A stretch of DNA of 64,000 nucleotides from Kitasatospora indigofera (GCF_014655955.1 NZ_BNBO01000044.1:1-64000); one strand, 5' to 3'. Numbered from the stretch's first letter, positions 24,066 to 33,003 are shown. Program-made: numbers and translations. Notes: generated by a model from the letters alone, not told the origin.

Positions 24066-25574
24066 ATGACGGCGTTCGTACTGGTGCCGGGCAGTTGGAC
24101 CGGCGGCTGGATCTGGCAGGAGGTGGCCGACCGGCTGCGAGAGTCGGGCGCCGAGGTGCACCCGGTGACGCTCACCGGCATGGGGGACCGGCAGCACCTG
24201 GCCGGCCCCGGCACCGACCTGGAGACCCACATCGACGACCTGGTCCGGGTGATCGACGAGGTGCGGGACCCGCAGCTGGTGATCGTCGGCCACGACTACG
24301 GCATCCACCCGGTGCTGGGCGCCGCCGACCGGCGGCCGGAGCGGATCGCCCGGGTCGTGTACCTGGACGCCGGCATGCCGCAGGACGGCGACGCCGCGCT
24401 GCAACTGGCCGACCAGAGCGTCCGCGACCTGCTGCCCGGCCTCGACGGGCAGGAGACCGCCGACTGGCGGATCCCCGCGCCCGGGGCCGACGAGTGGCAG
24501 CGCGGCGGCAGCGTCGCGGGGCTCACCGCGGAGGCGCTGGCGCGGATGACCCGGCTCGCCGCACCGCAGCCGAGGGCCACCCTCACCCAGCCGCTCCGCC
24601 TGACGGGCGCCGCCGCCGGCCTGCCCACCACCGGCGTCCTCTGCACGGCCAACGGGAGGAGCATCGCCCTGGTGCAGGCCCTGGTCGGCCTCGGCGACCC
24701 GGGTCTGCAGCCGCTGACCGACCCGCGGGTGAGCTTCTTCGACCTCGACACCGGCCACTGGCCGATGCTCTCGGCGCCCGAGGAACTCTCCGCCGCCCTG
24801 CTGGCCGCCGCCGCCGGCGAGGGCCACCGGCTGTCCGCGGCGGCCGCCGAACGGCCCGCGCACCTGGAGCCCTTCGTGCTGGACGTCCCGGAGCGCCCCC
24901 GGGAGCGGATCGGCGCGGTCGACCTCTACCGCCCCGACGGCGACCTGCCCGCCCCGGCGATCGTGTTCGTCCACGGGGGCCCGGTGCCGGCCGGGGCGCG
25001 GCCCACCCCGCGCGACTGGCCGTCCTTCACCGGCTACGCCGGGTACGTCGCGGGCCTGGGCGCCGTCGGGGTGACGGTGGACCACGGGCTGCACGGCCTG
25101 GAGGACTTCGCCGAGGCCGCCGAGAACGTCGCCGCGGCGGTCGAACTCGTCCGGGCCGACCCGGGCGTGGACGGCGACCGCATCGCGATCTGGTACTTCT
25201 CCGGCGGCGGCCCGCTCTCGGCGGAGGTGCTGGCGGCGCCGCCGTCCTGGCTGCGCTGCGTCGCGGCGACCTACCCCGTCCTCGCGCCGCTGCCCAGCTG
25301 GGGGATGGCGGCCGACGGACGGTTCGCCCCCGCCGCGGCGGTGCGGTCGGCGGGCCGGCTGCCGATCGTCCTCACCCGGGTGGAGCTGGACATCCCGGAG
25401 ATCGCGGCCACCGTCGAGGGGTTCCTGGCCGCCGCGAAGGACGCCGGGGCCGAGGTCGAGGTGATCGACGTACCGGGCGGCCACCACGGCTTCGAGACCG
25501 TCGACCGGACGGAGGAGGCCCGTGCGGCGGTGCGCCACGCCGTCCGGTCCGTCCTGGGGCACCTGCGCCGCTGA
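24066..25574 (+). CDS. tandem alpha/beta-hydrolase fusion protein
   Basis: A 502-residue protein with two alpha/beta-hydrolase domains in series. Domain one (residues 1-255) resembles the EstA/hydroxynitrile-lyase-type enzymes (FVLVPGSWTGGWIW), but its nucleophile elbow reads VGHDYG, with Asp77 in place of Ser. Asp nucleophiles are used by haloalkane dehalogenases and epoxide hydrolases. A His candidate lies in DLDTGHWPML. Domain two (residues 275-502) resembles dienelactone hydrolase (IVFVHGG; WYFSGGGPLSAE with Ser379; PGGHHGFE for the His). No signal peptide. The start follows a purine-rich site. Monocistronic; a perfect 14-bp hairpin follows. Substrates unknown. Confidence 0.85.
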   Translation: MTAFVLVPGSWTGGWIWQEVADRLRESGAEVHPVTLTGMGDRQHLAGPGTDLETHIDDLVRVIDEVRDPQLVIVGHDYGIHPVLGAADRRPERIARVVYLDAGMPQDGDAALQLADQSVRDLLPGLDGQETADWRIPAPGADEWQRGGSVAGLTAEALARMTRLAAPQPRATLTQPLRLTGAAAGLPTTGVLCTANGRSIALVQALVGLGDPGLQPLTDPRVSFFDLDTGHWPMLSAPEELSAALLAAAAGEGHRLSAAAAERPAHLEPFVLDVPERPRERIGAVDLYRPDGDLPAPAIVFVHGGPVPAGARPTPRDWPSFTGYAGYVAGLGAVGVTVDHGLHGLEDFAEAAENVAAAVELVRADPGVDGDRIAIWYFSGGGPLSAEVLAAPPSWLRCVAATYPVLAPLPSWGMAADGRFAPAAAVRSAGRLPIVLTRVELDIPEIAATVEGFLAAAKDAGAEVEVIDVPGGHHGFETVDRTEEARAAVRHAVRSVLGHLRR

Positions 25575-25601
25575 GGCTCCCCGGCCACCGGCCGGTCCAC
25601 A

Positions 25602-25638
25602 CCGAGGGTCCCGGCCGCAGGGGAGCCGGGACCCTCGG
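25602..25638. terminator. terminator hairpin
   Basis: Perfect 14-bp stem: CCGAGGGTCCCGGC (25602-25615), 9-base loop, GCCGGGACCCTCGG (25625-25638), 28 bp after the hydrolase stop and between convergent genes. Confidence 0.85.
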
Positions 25639-25760
25639 CGCGGAGGGCCGGGCGGTCCGGCGGCCGGGGAAGGTCCGGCCCGTGGGCCGGTGCCCGTCCA
25701 GGAGGCGCCGGCCCGTGCTGTGGTGGTCCGCGAAGTGCTGGCTCGCTGTTGCCGGCCCTC

Positions 25761-25820
25761 GCGGGGCCGGTGCGGGCGGGGCCGGTCATGGCGGGGCCGG
25801 TGCGGGCGGGGCCGGTCAGG
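25761..25820. repeat. 15-bp tandem repeat, 4 units
   Basis: Four 15-bp units of GCGGGGCCGGTSMKG type; units one and three are identical, and two and four differ in the last bases. The array ends 27 bp before the stop of the acyl-CoA oxidase gene, whose stop region (GCCGGTTCAGG) resembles a decayed unit. Confidence 0.85.
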
Positions 25821-25846
25821 AACAGGCCGGCTCGGGGAGCGCCGGT

Positions 25847-27682
25847 TCAGGAGCGGGACGCCGGGCCCGCCGCCAGCATCGGGAGCGACGACAGGTGCTC
25901 CTCCGGGATGTCGAAGGCCTCGGTCAGGGCGGCCAGGTGCGGGGCGAGCCGGGCGACCAGCCGCCGCCGGGTCCCGGCCAGGGCGCCGACCTGACCGGCC
26001 GTGAGCGCCTTCCCCACCAGCAGCAGCCCGCTGCGCGAGTCCACCTGCCCGAGCAGGAAGAGCGCGCACAGGTCCTCCAGGACGGCGCGCGTGGCTGGGT
26101 CGGCGACGTGGGCGCAGGCCGCGACGAACGCGTCCGCGGCCTTCCCCACCGCGTACGCCTCGACCAGGGCCAGCGCCGCGTCGGACGCGTTGTTCCAGCG
26201 GCCCAGGCCGTCGCCCGCCCGGTGGCCGCCCGCCCCGTCCCCGTCCGTCCCGTTGCCGCGGAGGTCGCGCCGGGCGGCGAGGTGCCAGTGGCGCTCGGCG
26301 GCGGCGAGGGCCCGCCGGAGGAAGCGGGGGTCGGTCGGGTCCTCCGCGCCGGTGGCCTCCCCGGCCGGCGGGGCCGGCTCGTGCCCGAAGATCATCTCGG
26401 CGCCGGCCTTGCACCAGATCGCCAGGTTGTCCCCCTCGGCGGTGATCGCCCCGTCCGCGTTGGCGGTGTACTCCGCCAGCCCGTTCACCGGGAAGAGCCC
26501 CTGGGCCCCGCAGCGCTCCCGGCTCTCGGTCATGATGTCCCGCGACTGCCAGGTGATCCAGCCCTTGGCGACGGCCACCAGGCGCTCGGTGTCCGCGCGC
26601 TCCCCGGGCCGGTGGGTGGTCCAGGTCTCGGTGACCGCCCGGTGCAGGAAGGTCATGGCGTACGCGGTGGCCACGCCCTCCAGCAGCCGGCCGTGGTGGC
26701 TGCGGTGCGCGGCCAGCGGGACCCGCCAGCCCTCGCCCGGGCCCGAGATGTGCCGTACGTAGGCGTAGCGGACCGCCGTGGCCAGGGCCGCCCGGCAGCC
26801 GCCGAGCGCGCTCGCGCTCATGCAGAGCTTGCCCACCGTCACCCGCCCGATGGCGTGCAGGAACCGCTTGCGCGAGCTGCCCACCGTGCTGGTGAACGTG
26901 CCGTCCGGCAGCAGCCGGCCGTGCGGCCCCTGGATCAGCGCGGTCCGCGGCAGGCGGACGTGGTGGAATCCGGTGACGCAGTGGTCCACCGGACTGCCGG
27001 TCCGCTCCGGCAGCATCGTGACGGTGACCCCCGGCAGCGTCCCCCGGTGGTCGCTCAACGGGGTGAGGAACAGGAAGACCCCTTGGTCCCGGTCGTCGAC
27101 CAGCAGCCGGGCCGCGACGACGGCCGTCTTCGGCCCGCCCGCCGGGCCGGTGTTCGGCATGTACTTCCGGGCGCCCTCGTTCGGCGTGTGCAGCACGAAC
27201 CCGTCGCTCTCCCGGTCGTAGCGGGCGACGGTCTCCAGCGCGGCCGCGTCGTTGCCGTGCGCCCGCTCGGTGCACAGGAAGGTTCCGATCCGGGCCAGCG
27301 AGGTGAACTCGCCCAACTGGCGCTCCGGTGAGACCTCGTCGTCGAGCACGCTGCCCAGGAAGAGGTTGTAGTGGATGCCGGCCACGGTGGCCGTCGCGCC
27401 GTCCACCACCGCGGCCCATTCGTGCAGCGCGGCCAGCCCGCGCGGATCCCCGGCCAACCACTCGGGGGAGAGCGGGAGTTCGGCGTTCAGCGCGCGCAGG
27501 CGGTCGTAAGCGAGCTGCCACCGCTCCTCGATCCGGGCCCCGGGGCGGTAGCGGAACAGGTCGGCGGAGACGGCCTTGCGCCAGTGCCCGTGGAGGTAGG
27601 CGCCGTCGGGACCGTCCTCGAAGAGGAGCCCGGTTAAGCCGTCGAGGTCGAGGGTGGCAGGTGTGGCGGTCGTCGTCATCAT
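25847..27682 (-). CDS. acyl-CoA oxidase/dehydrogenase-like flavoprotein
   Basis: A 611-residue protein of the length and layout of acyl-CoA oxidases rather than the 380-residue dehydrogenases. The N-terminal helical domain is residues 1-125. The beta domain includes TERAHGND, LHTPNEGARKYMPNTG and VFLFLTPL. The C-terminal helical domains include HAIGRVTVGKLCMSAS, SRERCGAQGLF and TAEGDNLAIWCKA, where the Glu of EGDN is the family's catalytic base. FAD-dependent oxidation of an acyl-CoA to an enoyl-CoA is expected. Two adjacent ATGs open the gene at 27682 and 27679. Divergent from the ALF-repeat gene; no other fatty-acid genes nearby, so a specialised acyl substrate is possible. Confidence 0.85.
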   Translation of the reverse strand: MMTTTATPATLDLDGLTGLLFEDGPDGAYLHGHWRKAVSADLFRYRPGARIEERWQLAYDRLRALNAELPLSPEWLAGDPRGLAALHEWAAVVDGATATVAGIHYNLFLGSVLDDEVSPERQLGEFTSLARIGTFLCTERAHGNDAAALETVARYDRESDGFVLHTPNEGARKYMPNTGPAGGPKTAVVAARLLVDDRDQGVFLFLTPLSDHRGTLPGVTVTMLPERTGSPVDHCVTGFHHVRLPRTALIQGPHGRLLPDGTFTSTVGSSRKRFLHAIGRVTVGKLCMSASALGGCRAALATAVRYAYVRHISGPGEGWRVPLAAHRSHHGRLLEGVATAYAMTFLHRAVTETWTTHRPGERADTERLVAVAKGWITWQSRDIMTESRERCGAQGLFPVNGLAEYTANADGAITAEGDNLAIWCKAGAEMIFGHEPAPPAGEATGAEDPTDPRFLRRALAAAERHWHLAARRDLRGNGTDGDGAGGHRAGDGLGRWNNASDAALALVEAYAVGKAADAFVAACAHVADPATRAVLEDLCALFLLGQVDSRSGLLLVGKALTAGQVGALAGTRRRLVARLAPHLAALTEAFDIPEEHLSSLPMLAAGPASRS

Positions 27683-27962
27683 GATCGGTTCAACGACGGC
27701 GGACGGGGTGCAGGAACGATCTTTCTGTTGCCGCTGCGTAAAACCTCACCGACGCCCGGGCGCTCCCGGGCGCCCGGCACGGTGCCGGTCTGCCGGCACG
27801 GCACGAGGCCGACGCCGACGGGACGGGGCGTACGAGGGAATCCCGAGGTCAGGACGTGACGGAAACGTGTTCGCCCATGGGCTGTTGTGGTTATACGATC
27901 ATTCGGCCGACCGCTGTCGAGTCGCGGCGGAGTTCATTCATGCACAGATCCCCGGGGGACCG

Positions 27963-29264
27963 TTGAAGATCCGTCGTTCGCTCGCTGCCGCCGTCTTCCT
28001 GGCCACCGCGGCCGCACCCCTCGCAGCGGGAACCGCCCCGGCGTTCGCCGACACCGTCCCCGCGGGGCAGGAGCAGACCGACCCGGCCGGGACGACGGCG
28101 GACGAGGAGAACCGGGCGGCGATCGAGAGGCTGCTGGTCTACCCGAACGACTACCTGCTCACCGCCCCGAGCAACTACCTGCGCGAGCACGCGGCGGCGG
28201 CGCTCGCCGGCACCCCGGCCGACCGCGCGCGGTTCCTCGCGTCGGAGGTGGACCGGATCCGCCGGGACGACGCGCGGATCGCCATCCTGCAGATCATGAA
28301 CGTCGGCGGCCCGGCGGTGAAGAAGGCCGGCAACGCCGCGTTCCCGACGGACGACCTCGACGTGTACCGCGCCTTCCTGAACGTCGGCCAGTACACGGCC
28401 CGCGCCGAGGACGAGAACCGCGCCGAGGCGCAGCGGCTCCTCGACGACCCGGGCAGCGGCCTGGGCGTGCGCGAGGGTGCGGAGAAGGCGCTCGCCGGTA
28501 CCGCCGCGGACGTCGAGCACTTCCTCAAGGTGGAGCTGGGGTCGCTGCGGGAGGTCGACGACCGTGTGCTGCTCATGCAGATCCTGTCCCGCGGCGGCCC
28601 GGCCGTGCACAAGGCCGCCAGCAAGGCGATGTCGGGCACCATCGAGGACGTCCGCGCCTTCCTGAAGACCGGTCAGTACATCGCCCGGGCCGAGGACGAG
28701 AACCGCGCCGAGGCCCAGCGCATCATCGACGACCCGGCCACCGGCCGGCACGTCCGCGAGGCGGCGCAGAAGGCGCTCGCGGGCAGCGCCGCGGACGTCG
28801 AGCACTTCCTCAAGGTGGAGCTGGAGCCGCTGCGGGCGAGCGACGACCGGATCCGGGTCTCCCAGCTCATCGAGGCCGGCGGCCCCGAGGTCCGCAAGGC
28901 CGGCACCGCCGCGCTCGACGGCGCCGTCGAGGACGTCCGCGCCTTCCTGAAGGAGGGCCAGTTCACGGCCCGCGCCAAGGACAAGGCGGCGGAGCAGGCC
29001 GCCGCCGAGGCCGCCGGGGCCAACGCCGGCAGCACCCCGGCGGGCGGCGCCGTGGTCCCCGCCTCCGTCACCACCGCCACGACGGCCGGCTCGACGACCG
29101 TCACCTCGACCCCGGTCGTCACCACCGGCACCCGGGGCGCCGGCGGCTCGCTGGCCGCCACCGGCTCGACCGTCCCGCTCGGGCCCCTCGGCGCCGCCGC
29201 CGGTGCGGCCGTCGTCCTGGGCGCCGGCGCGGTCGTCGCCTCGCGCCGCCGCCCGCAGGCCTGA
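27963..29264 (+). CDS. ALF-repeat cell-wall protein with LAxTG sorting signal
   Basis: A 433-residue secreted protein starting at TTG (27963) with GGGGGA seven bases upstream. A signal peptide (KIRRSLAAAV to APAFA) covers residues 1-31. The next 330 residues are repeats of the ALF family: units such as LREHAAAALAGT, VREGAEKALAGT and VREAAQKALAGS, with intervening VEHFL and RAEDENRAEAQR segments, three to four long units in all. A Thr/Gly/Ala-rich stalk leads to LAATG, a hydrophobic helix and an Arg-rich tail, the substrate signal of actinobacterial class E sortases. It is thus probably covalently anchored to peptidoglycan. Role unknown; strain-variable surface protein is a guess. Confidence 0.85.
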   Translation: MKIRRSLAAAVFLATAAAPLAAGTAPAFADTVPAGQEQTDPAGTTADEENRAAIERLLVYPNDYLLTAPSNYLREHAAAALAGTPADRARFLASEVDRIRRDDARIAILQIMNVGGPAVKKAGNAAFPTDDLDVYRAFLNVGQYTARAEDENRAEAQRLLDDPGSGLGVREGAEKALAGTAADVEHFLKVELGSLREVDDRVLLMQILSRGGPAVHKAASKAMSGTIEDVRAFLKTGQYIARAEDENRAEAQRIIDDPATGRHVREAAQKALAGSAADVEHFLKVELEPLRASDDRIRVSQLIEAGGPEVRKAGTAALDGAVEDVRAFLKEGQFTARAKDKAAEQAAAEAAGANAGSTPAGGAVVPASVTTATTAGSTTVTSTPVVTTGTRGAGGSLAATGSTVPLGPLGAAAGAAVVLGAGAVVASRRRPQA

Positions 29265-29310
29265 TCGCGCTTCTCCGCAGGCCTGATCCTCCTTCCTCGC
29301 AGGCCTGATC
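29255..29310. repeat. 22-bp tandem duplication of the ALF gene's stop region
   Basis: GCAGGCCTGATC occurs at 29255-29266, 29277-29288 and 29299-29310 with a 22-bp period. The first copy holds the last codons and the TGA stop (29262-29264); the other two are downstream echoes. Confidence 0.85.
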
Positions 29311-29465
29311 GCCGCCCTCCGCCGGCCGCCGCGCTCGTCGCGACGGCCGGCGGAGTGCTGCGCCCGGCGAGGGCGGCCGGCAGCCGGTGCGTCCGGCCTC
29401 CGTGCCCGTGCCTGTGCCTGTGCCCGAACCGGGCGCCTCGACCCCGCGGAGGACGCCCGCGTGCC

Positions 29466-30155
29466 TCAGCCCTTCTTCCGCAGCACCACGAACTGGTCCG
29501 GCTTGATCAGGTCCATCTCGTAACGGAGGGTGTCGTCCGGCAGCATCATGACCTTGGGGTAGACCACCCCGTGGTCGTCGGCGGCGAGGCACTCCCGACC
29601 GGAGGAGGAACCGGTCACCCGGGACGCGTAGGTGACCCGGCTCTCGTCGGCATCGGTGAGCGTCCAGGCGAATTCGCACCAGCTGCCGGTCTTCGGCGTC
29701 TCGGTGCGGACCTTGCTCCTCTCCTCGCTCGGCGCCGACTGGACGATGGTGAGGGTGACGGTGGAGACGTCCCCGTCGGCCGCCCTGCGCTCGCCGACCC
29801 ATGTCCCGAGGAACTTCGCGGGGATGCTGCCCGGCCCCTGGTCCGTGGGGGTCGCGCCGGGCGCGGGACCGTCCTCGGCCGGACCGGAGTCGTCGCCGGC
29901 CGGCTCGGGGCTCTTCGAAGCCGCGGGCTTCGTGCTGCCCCCGGCCGGGGTGGTCTGCCCGGAGTTCGCTGCGCCGCCCTTCCGGTCGGTCTCCCGCAGC
30001 CGCTCGATCAGCAGGTACCCGCCGCCGAGCAGCAGGACGACGGCCAGCACGGCCGCCAGCGCGCCGTACCCCCGTCGGCCGTCCGGCCGCCGCGGGTGGG
30101 GCCCGTGGCCCGGCACCGCGGCCGGTGCCGGCGCGGGTGGTGCGGGCGTCGGCAC
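29466..30155 (-). CDS. C-terminal part of the Ser/Thr kinase (membrane segment and outer domain), out of frame with the kinase
   Basis: Read from a GTG at 30155 this is a 229-residue protein with no credible ribosome site of its own. In fact the frame is open and sensible back to about 30486, giving a Pro/Gly/Ala-rich linker (FGPPPPGPYGPVGPF) that continues the kinase protein. It then holds one membrane helix (YGALAAVLAVVLLLGGGYLLI), a Ser/Thr/Pro linker and a 110-residue extracellular domain (KFLGTWVGERRAADGDVSTVTLTI ... MMLPDDTLRYEMD). This is the standard layout of streptomycete sensor kinases, so it is best seen as the displaced 3' half of the kinase gene. Confidence 0.7.
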   Translation of the reverse strand: MPTPAPPAPAPAAVPGHGPHPRRPDGRRGYGALAAVLAVVLLLGGGYLLIERLRETDRKGGAANSGQTTPAGGSTKPAASKSPEPAGDDSGPAEDGPAPGATPTDQGPGSIPAKFLGTWVGERRAADGDVSTVTLTIVQSAPSEERSKVRTETPKTGSWCEFAWTLTDADESRVTYASRVTGSSSGRECLAADDHGVVYPKVMMLPDDTLRYEMDLIKPDQFVVLRKKG

Positions 30156-31420
30156 CGGGGTGGGGACCGGGGTCGGCGTGAACGGTCCGACCGGCCCGTA
30201 GGGCCCGGGGGGCGGCGGGCCGAAACCCGGGGCGGCCGGGGGCCCGAACCCGGGCGCCCCGGGAACTCCGGTCGCACCGGTGGCCCATGGCGCATCGGGA
30301 GCCGCTGGAACACCGGCGCCCGGTACGGCCCGGGTGGCCTCGGCCGCCCGCGCCGCCCGCGCCGCCCGCGCCGCCTCGGCAACTGTCGGGCTCCCGGCGG
30401 GAGCCCGGGGTCCGGTCGCCGCCTCCGGCGCCCGTGCCGCGGCCCCGTCCGTCCCGGGCTTCTCCTCCGGGGCCGTCTCCTCCGGGCCGTCTCCTCCGCG
30501 GTCTCGCGTTCCCCCTCCAGGTCCAGCAACTGCACGGCGCTGCGCCCGACCGCCGCCGCCAGCGCCGACGGCAGCCAGTCCCCGTGGCCCTGCCGGGCGG
30601 TGGCCGCGCCGTCGCCGTCCAGCCGTGCCCGCAGCTGCCCGGTGGTCGGGCGGGCCGACGGGTCCTTGGCCAGGCAGTCACGGACGAGGAGGAGCAGCGG
30701 ACCGGCCAGCCCCGAGAGGTCGGGCTCCTCGTGCAGCACCCGGTAGAGCAGGACGGGCGCGCTCACCCCGGAGCCGAACGGCATCGCGCCCGTCGCCGCG
30801 TACGCGAGGACCGCGCCGAGCGAGAAGACGTCGCTGGCCGGCCCGGCGGGCAGCCCGTTCGCCTGCTCCGGCGACATGAAGCCCGGTGAGCCGAACACCT
30901 GGCCGGACTGCGTCAGCACGGTGGTGGCGTCCAGCGCACGGGCGATGCCGAAGTCGATCAGCCGCGGCCCGTCCAGGGTCAGCAGCACGTTCGACGGTTT
31001 GACGTCCCGGTGAACCAGCCCGAGGCGGTGCACATGGGTGAGCGCCTCGGCGAGGCCCACGCCCAGGGTCCGAACGGCCGGCTCGGGCAGCGGACCGAAC
31101 TCCCTCACGGCGGTGGTGAGTGCGGGACCGGCGACGTAGCCGCTGGCCACCCAGAGGCGCCCGCCCTCGGTGTCCGCGTCCAGGACCGGCGCCGTCCAGG
31201 TGCCGCCGACCCGCCGGGCCGCCTCCACCTCCTGACGGAACCTCGCCCGGAACTCGGGGTCCCCGGTCAGGTCGGGGCGGACCACCTTGACGGCGACGGT
31301 CCGCCCACCCGTGGTCCGGCCGAGGTAGACCCGGCCCATCCCGCCCGCGCCGAGCTGCCGCAGCAACCGGTACTCGCCCACCTGCCGCGGATCGTCCGCC
31401 GTCAGCGGCTGCATGCCCAC
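30008..31420 (-). CDS. Ser/Thr protein kinase, truncated in this sequence by a 1-base frameshift
   Basis: Residues 15-275 are a complete Hanks-type kinase: glycine loop GAGGMGRVYLG, Lys in VAVKVV, HRDVKPSNVLL catalytic loop, DFG (LIDFGIARAL) and SPEQANG. After about residue 310 the translation turns into Arg/Pro-rich nonsense to 30008, while a neighbouring frame shows the expected linker, membrane helix and sensor domain. The switch falls in a 15-bp tandem repeat encoding EETAP: one unit has GGGG (30469-30472, plus strand) where the next has only GGG (30484-30486). Restoring one base gives a protein of about 650 residues ending at 29466. It may be a real null or phase-variable allele, or a homopolymer sequencing error. 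Confidence 0.85.
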   Translation of the reverse strand: MGMQPLTADDPRQVGEYRLLRQLGAGGMGRVYLGRTTGGRTVAVKVVRPDLTGDPEFRARFRQEVEAARRVGGTWTAPVLDADTEGGRLWVASGYVAGPALTTAVREFGPLPEPAVRTLGVGLAEALTHVHRLGLVHRDVKPSNVLLTLDGPRLIDFGIARALDATTVLTQSGQVFGSPGFMSPEQANGLPAGPASDVFSLGAVLAYAATGAMPFGSGVSAPVLLYRVLHEEPDLSGLAGPLLLLVRDCLAKDPSARPTTGQLRARLDGDGAATARQGHGDWLPSALAAAVGRSAVQLLDLEGERETAEETARRRRPRRRSPGRTGPRHGRRRRRPDPGLPPGARQLPRRRGRRGRRGRPRPPGPYRAPVFQRLPMRHGPPVRPEFPGRPGSGPRPPRVSARRPPGPTGRSDRSRRPRSPPRCRRPHHPRRHRPRCRATGPTRGGRTADGGTARWRPCWPSSCCSAAGTC

Positions 31421-31810
31421 GCTCCCCTCGACGCCCTGCTCGGCCGTCCCCGCCCCACGCGTCCGGAGCAGACGCTATCGGTCCGGGAGCACCCGTGGGA
31501 CGCGATCGCGGTCACGGAAACCATCGTCCGACGATCACGGCGGGCCCGGCCTGCCGGCCCCGTGCCGGCCCGCCGTTCCCGCAGCGTCCCGTGGTCTGTC
31601 CGGGCTTTCCCCGGTCCGGCTTCCGCTTCGTCCCGCCCGGGTCCGGGGGCCGGGTGCGGCCGGGGCGATCGGTGGGCATCGCCTCGTGGACCGGCCCCGG
31701 GCGGGGCGGCCCGGCCGAACGGGGGCCGGCCGTACGGGGCCCGGGTCAGCCGCTCGCGGTGCTCGCGATTAGGTGGGGCGTGCTACACCTGAAGTAATCA
31801 AAGGGGCACT
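31421..31810. other. intergenic region between kinase and dehydrogenase genes
   Basis: No gene found. GC-rich up to about 31760, then AT-richer (CGATTAGGTGG ... TACACCTGAAGTAATCAAAGG), probably holding the promoter of the gene at 31811; AAGGGGC at 31801-31807 is its ribosome site. Confidence 0.5.
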
Positions 31811-32965
31811 TTGCATCAACTGAATCTCGGCATCATGGCGCAGTCACGCAAGGAGAACGAGCACCGACTGCCGGTCCATCCCGCACATTTCGACCGGATC
31901 GACGCCGACCTCCGTGGACGCATTCACCTTGAGCAGGGCTATGGGGAGCGCTTCGGGGTCTCCGACGAGCAACTGGCCCCCCTCGTCGCCGGATTGATCC
32001 CACGGGCGGAGCTGATCGCGCAGTCCGACGTGGTCCTGATGGCGAAGCCGATGCCCGAGGACGTCGCCGAGCTGCGCGAGGGGCAGGTCCTCTGGGGCTG
32101 GCCGCACTGCGTTCAGGACGAGAAGGTCACCCAGACGGCCATCGACCGCCGGCTGACGCTCATCGCCTTCGAGGCGATGAACCACTGGACCAGTGACGGC
32201 TCGTTCAACCTGCACGTCTTCCACAAGAACAACGAGATGGCCGGGTACGCCTCGGTGCTGCACGCCCTTCAGTTGCGGGGTTCGACCGGGGACTACGGCC
32301 GTCGGCTGCGCGCGGTCGTGATCGGCTTCGGGGCGACCGCCCGAGGAGCCGTGACGGCCCTGAACTCCCTGGGGGTGCACAACGTCGACGTGCTCACCGC
32401 GCGTGGCGTCACCGCGGTCAGCTCACCGATCCACTCCGCGCGCATCGTCCAGTTCGATCACGACGAGGCGAACGAGACCACCGACCCGCGCCGCAGCCAC
32501 GCCCTCACCCAGGACGGCCGGATACCGCTGGCGGAGTTCCTGTCCGCACACGACATCATCGTCAACTGCGTGCTGCAGGACACCGGGGCGCCGCTGACGT
32601 TCCTGATCGACGAGGACCTCGACACGCTGGCTCCGGGCACCCTCGTCATCGATGTCTCCTGCGACGAGGGGATGGGCTTCAGCTGGGCGCGGCCCACCAC
32701 CTTCGCCGATCCGATGTTCACGGTCGGTGACAACGTGCACTACTACGGCGTGGACCACAGCCCCTCCTACCTGTGGAACTCCGCCACCTGGGAGAACAGC
32801 GAGGCGCTGATCCCGCACCTGCGCGCGGTCCTCGGCGGTCCCAGCAGCTGGGAGGCCGACGAGACCATCCGTCGTGCCATCGAGATCCGTGGAGGCACTG
32901 TCCAGAACCCGGCCGTGCTGGCGTTCCAGCACCGGTCCCCGGACTACCCCCACGCCAAGGTGTAA
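31811..32965 (+). CDS. N5-(carboxyethyl)ornithine synthase / alanine dehydrogenase family
   Basis: A 384-residue oxidoreductase of the alanine dehydrogenase/PNT superfamily. The N-terminal domain has LGIMAQSRKENEHRLPVHP, then GYGERFGVSDEQL and LMAKPMPEDVAELREGQVLWGWPHCVQD, the pattern of N5-(carboxyethyl)ornithine synthase, which joins pyruvate to ornithine with NADPH. The Rossmann part is RAVVIGFGATARGAVTALNSLG near residue 165. The TTG at 31811 is preferred because the first strand (LNLGIM) would be lost from the ATG at 31835. It stands alone before a palindromic terminator, with no ornithine or biosynthetic genes beside it. The substrate is inferred from pattern only. Confidence 0.82.
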   Translation: MHQLNLGIMAQSRKENEHRLPVHPAHFDRIDADLRGRIHLEQGYGERFGVSDEQLAPLVAGLIPRAELIAQSDVVLMAKPMPEDVAELREGQVLWGWPHCVQDEKVTQTAIDRRLTLIAFEAMNHWTSDGSFNLHVFHKNNEMAGYASVLHALQLRGSTGDYGRRLRAVVIGFGATARGAVTALNSLGVHNVDVLTARGVTAVSSPIHSARIVQFDHDEANETTDPRRSHALTQDGRIPLAEFLSAHDIIVNCVLQDTGAPLTFLIDEDLDTLAPGTLVIDVSCDEGMGFSWARPTTFADPMFTVGDNVHYYGVDHSPSYLWNSATWENSEALIPHLRAVLGGPSSWEADETIRRAIEIRGGTVQNPAVLAFQHRSPDYPHAKV

Positions 32966-33003
32966 CCGCTGCCGGCCGGACCCGGGGCCGGGACGGTGAA
33001 CGC

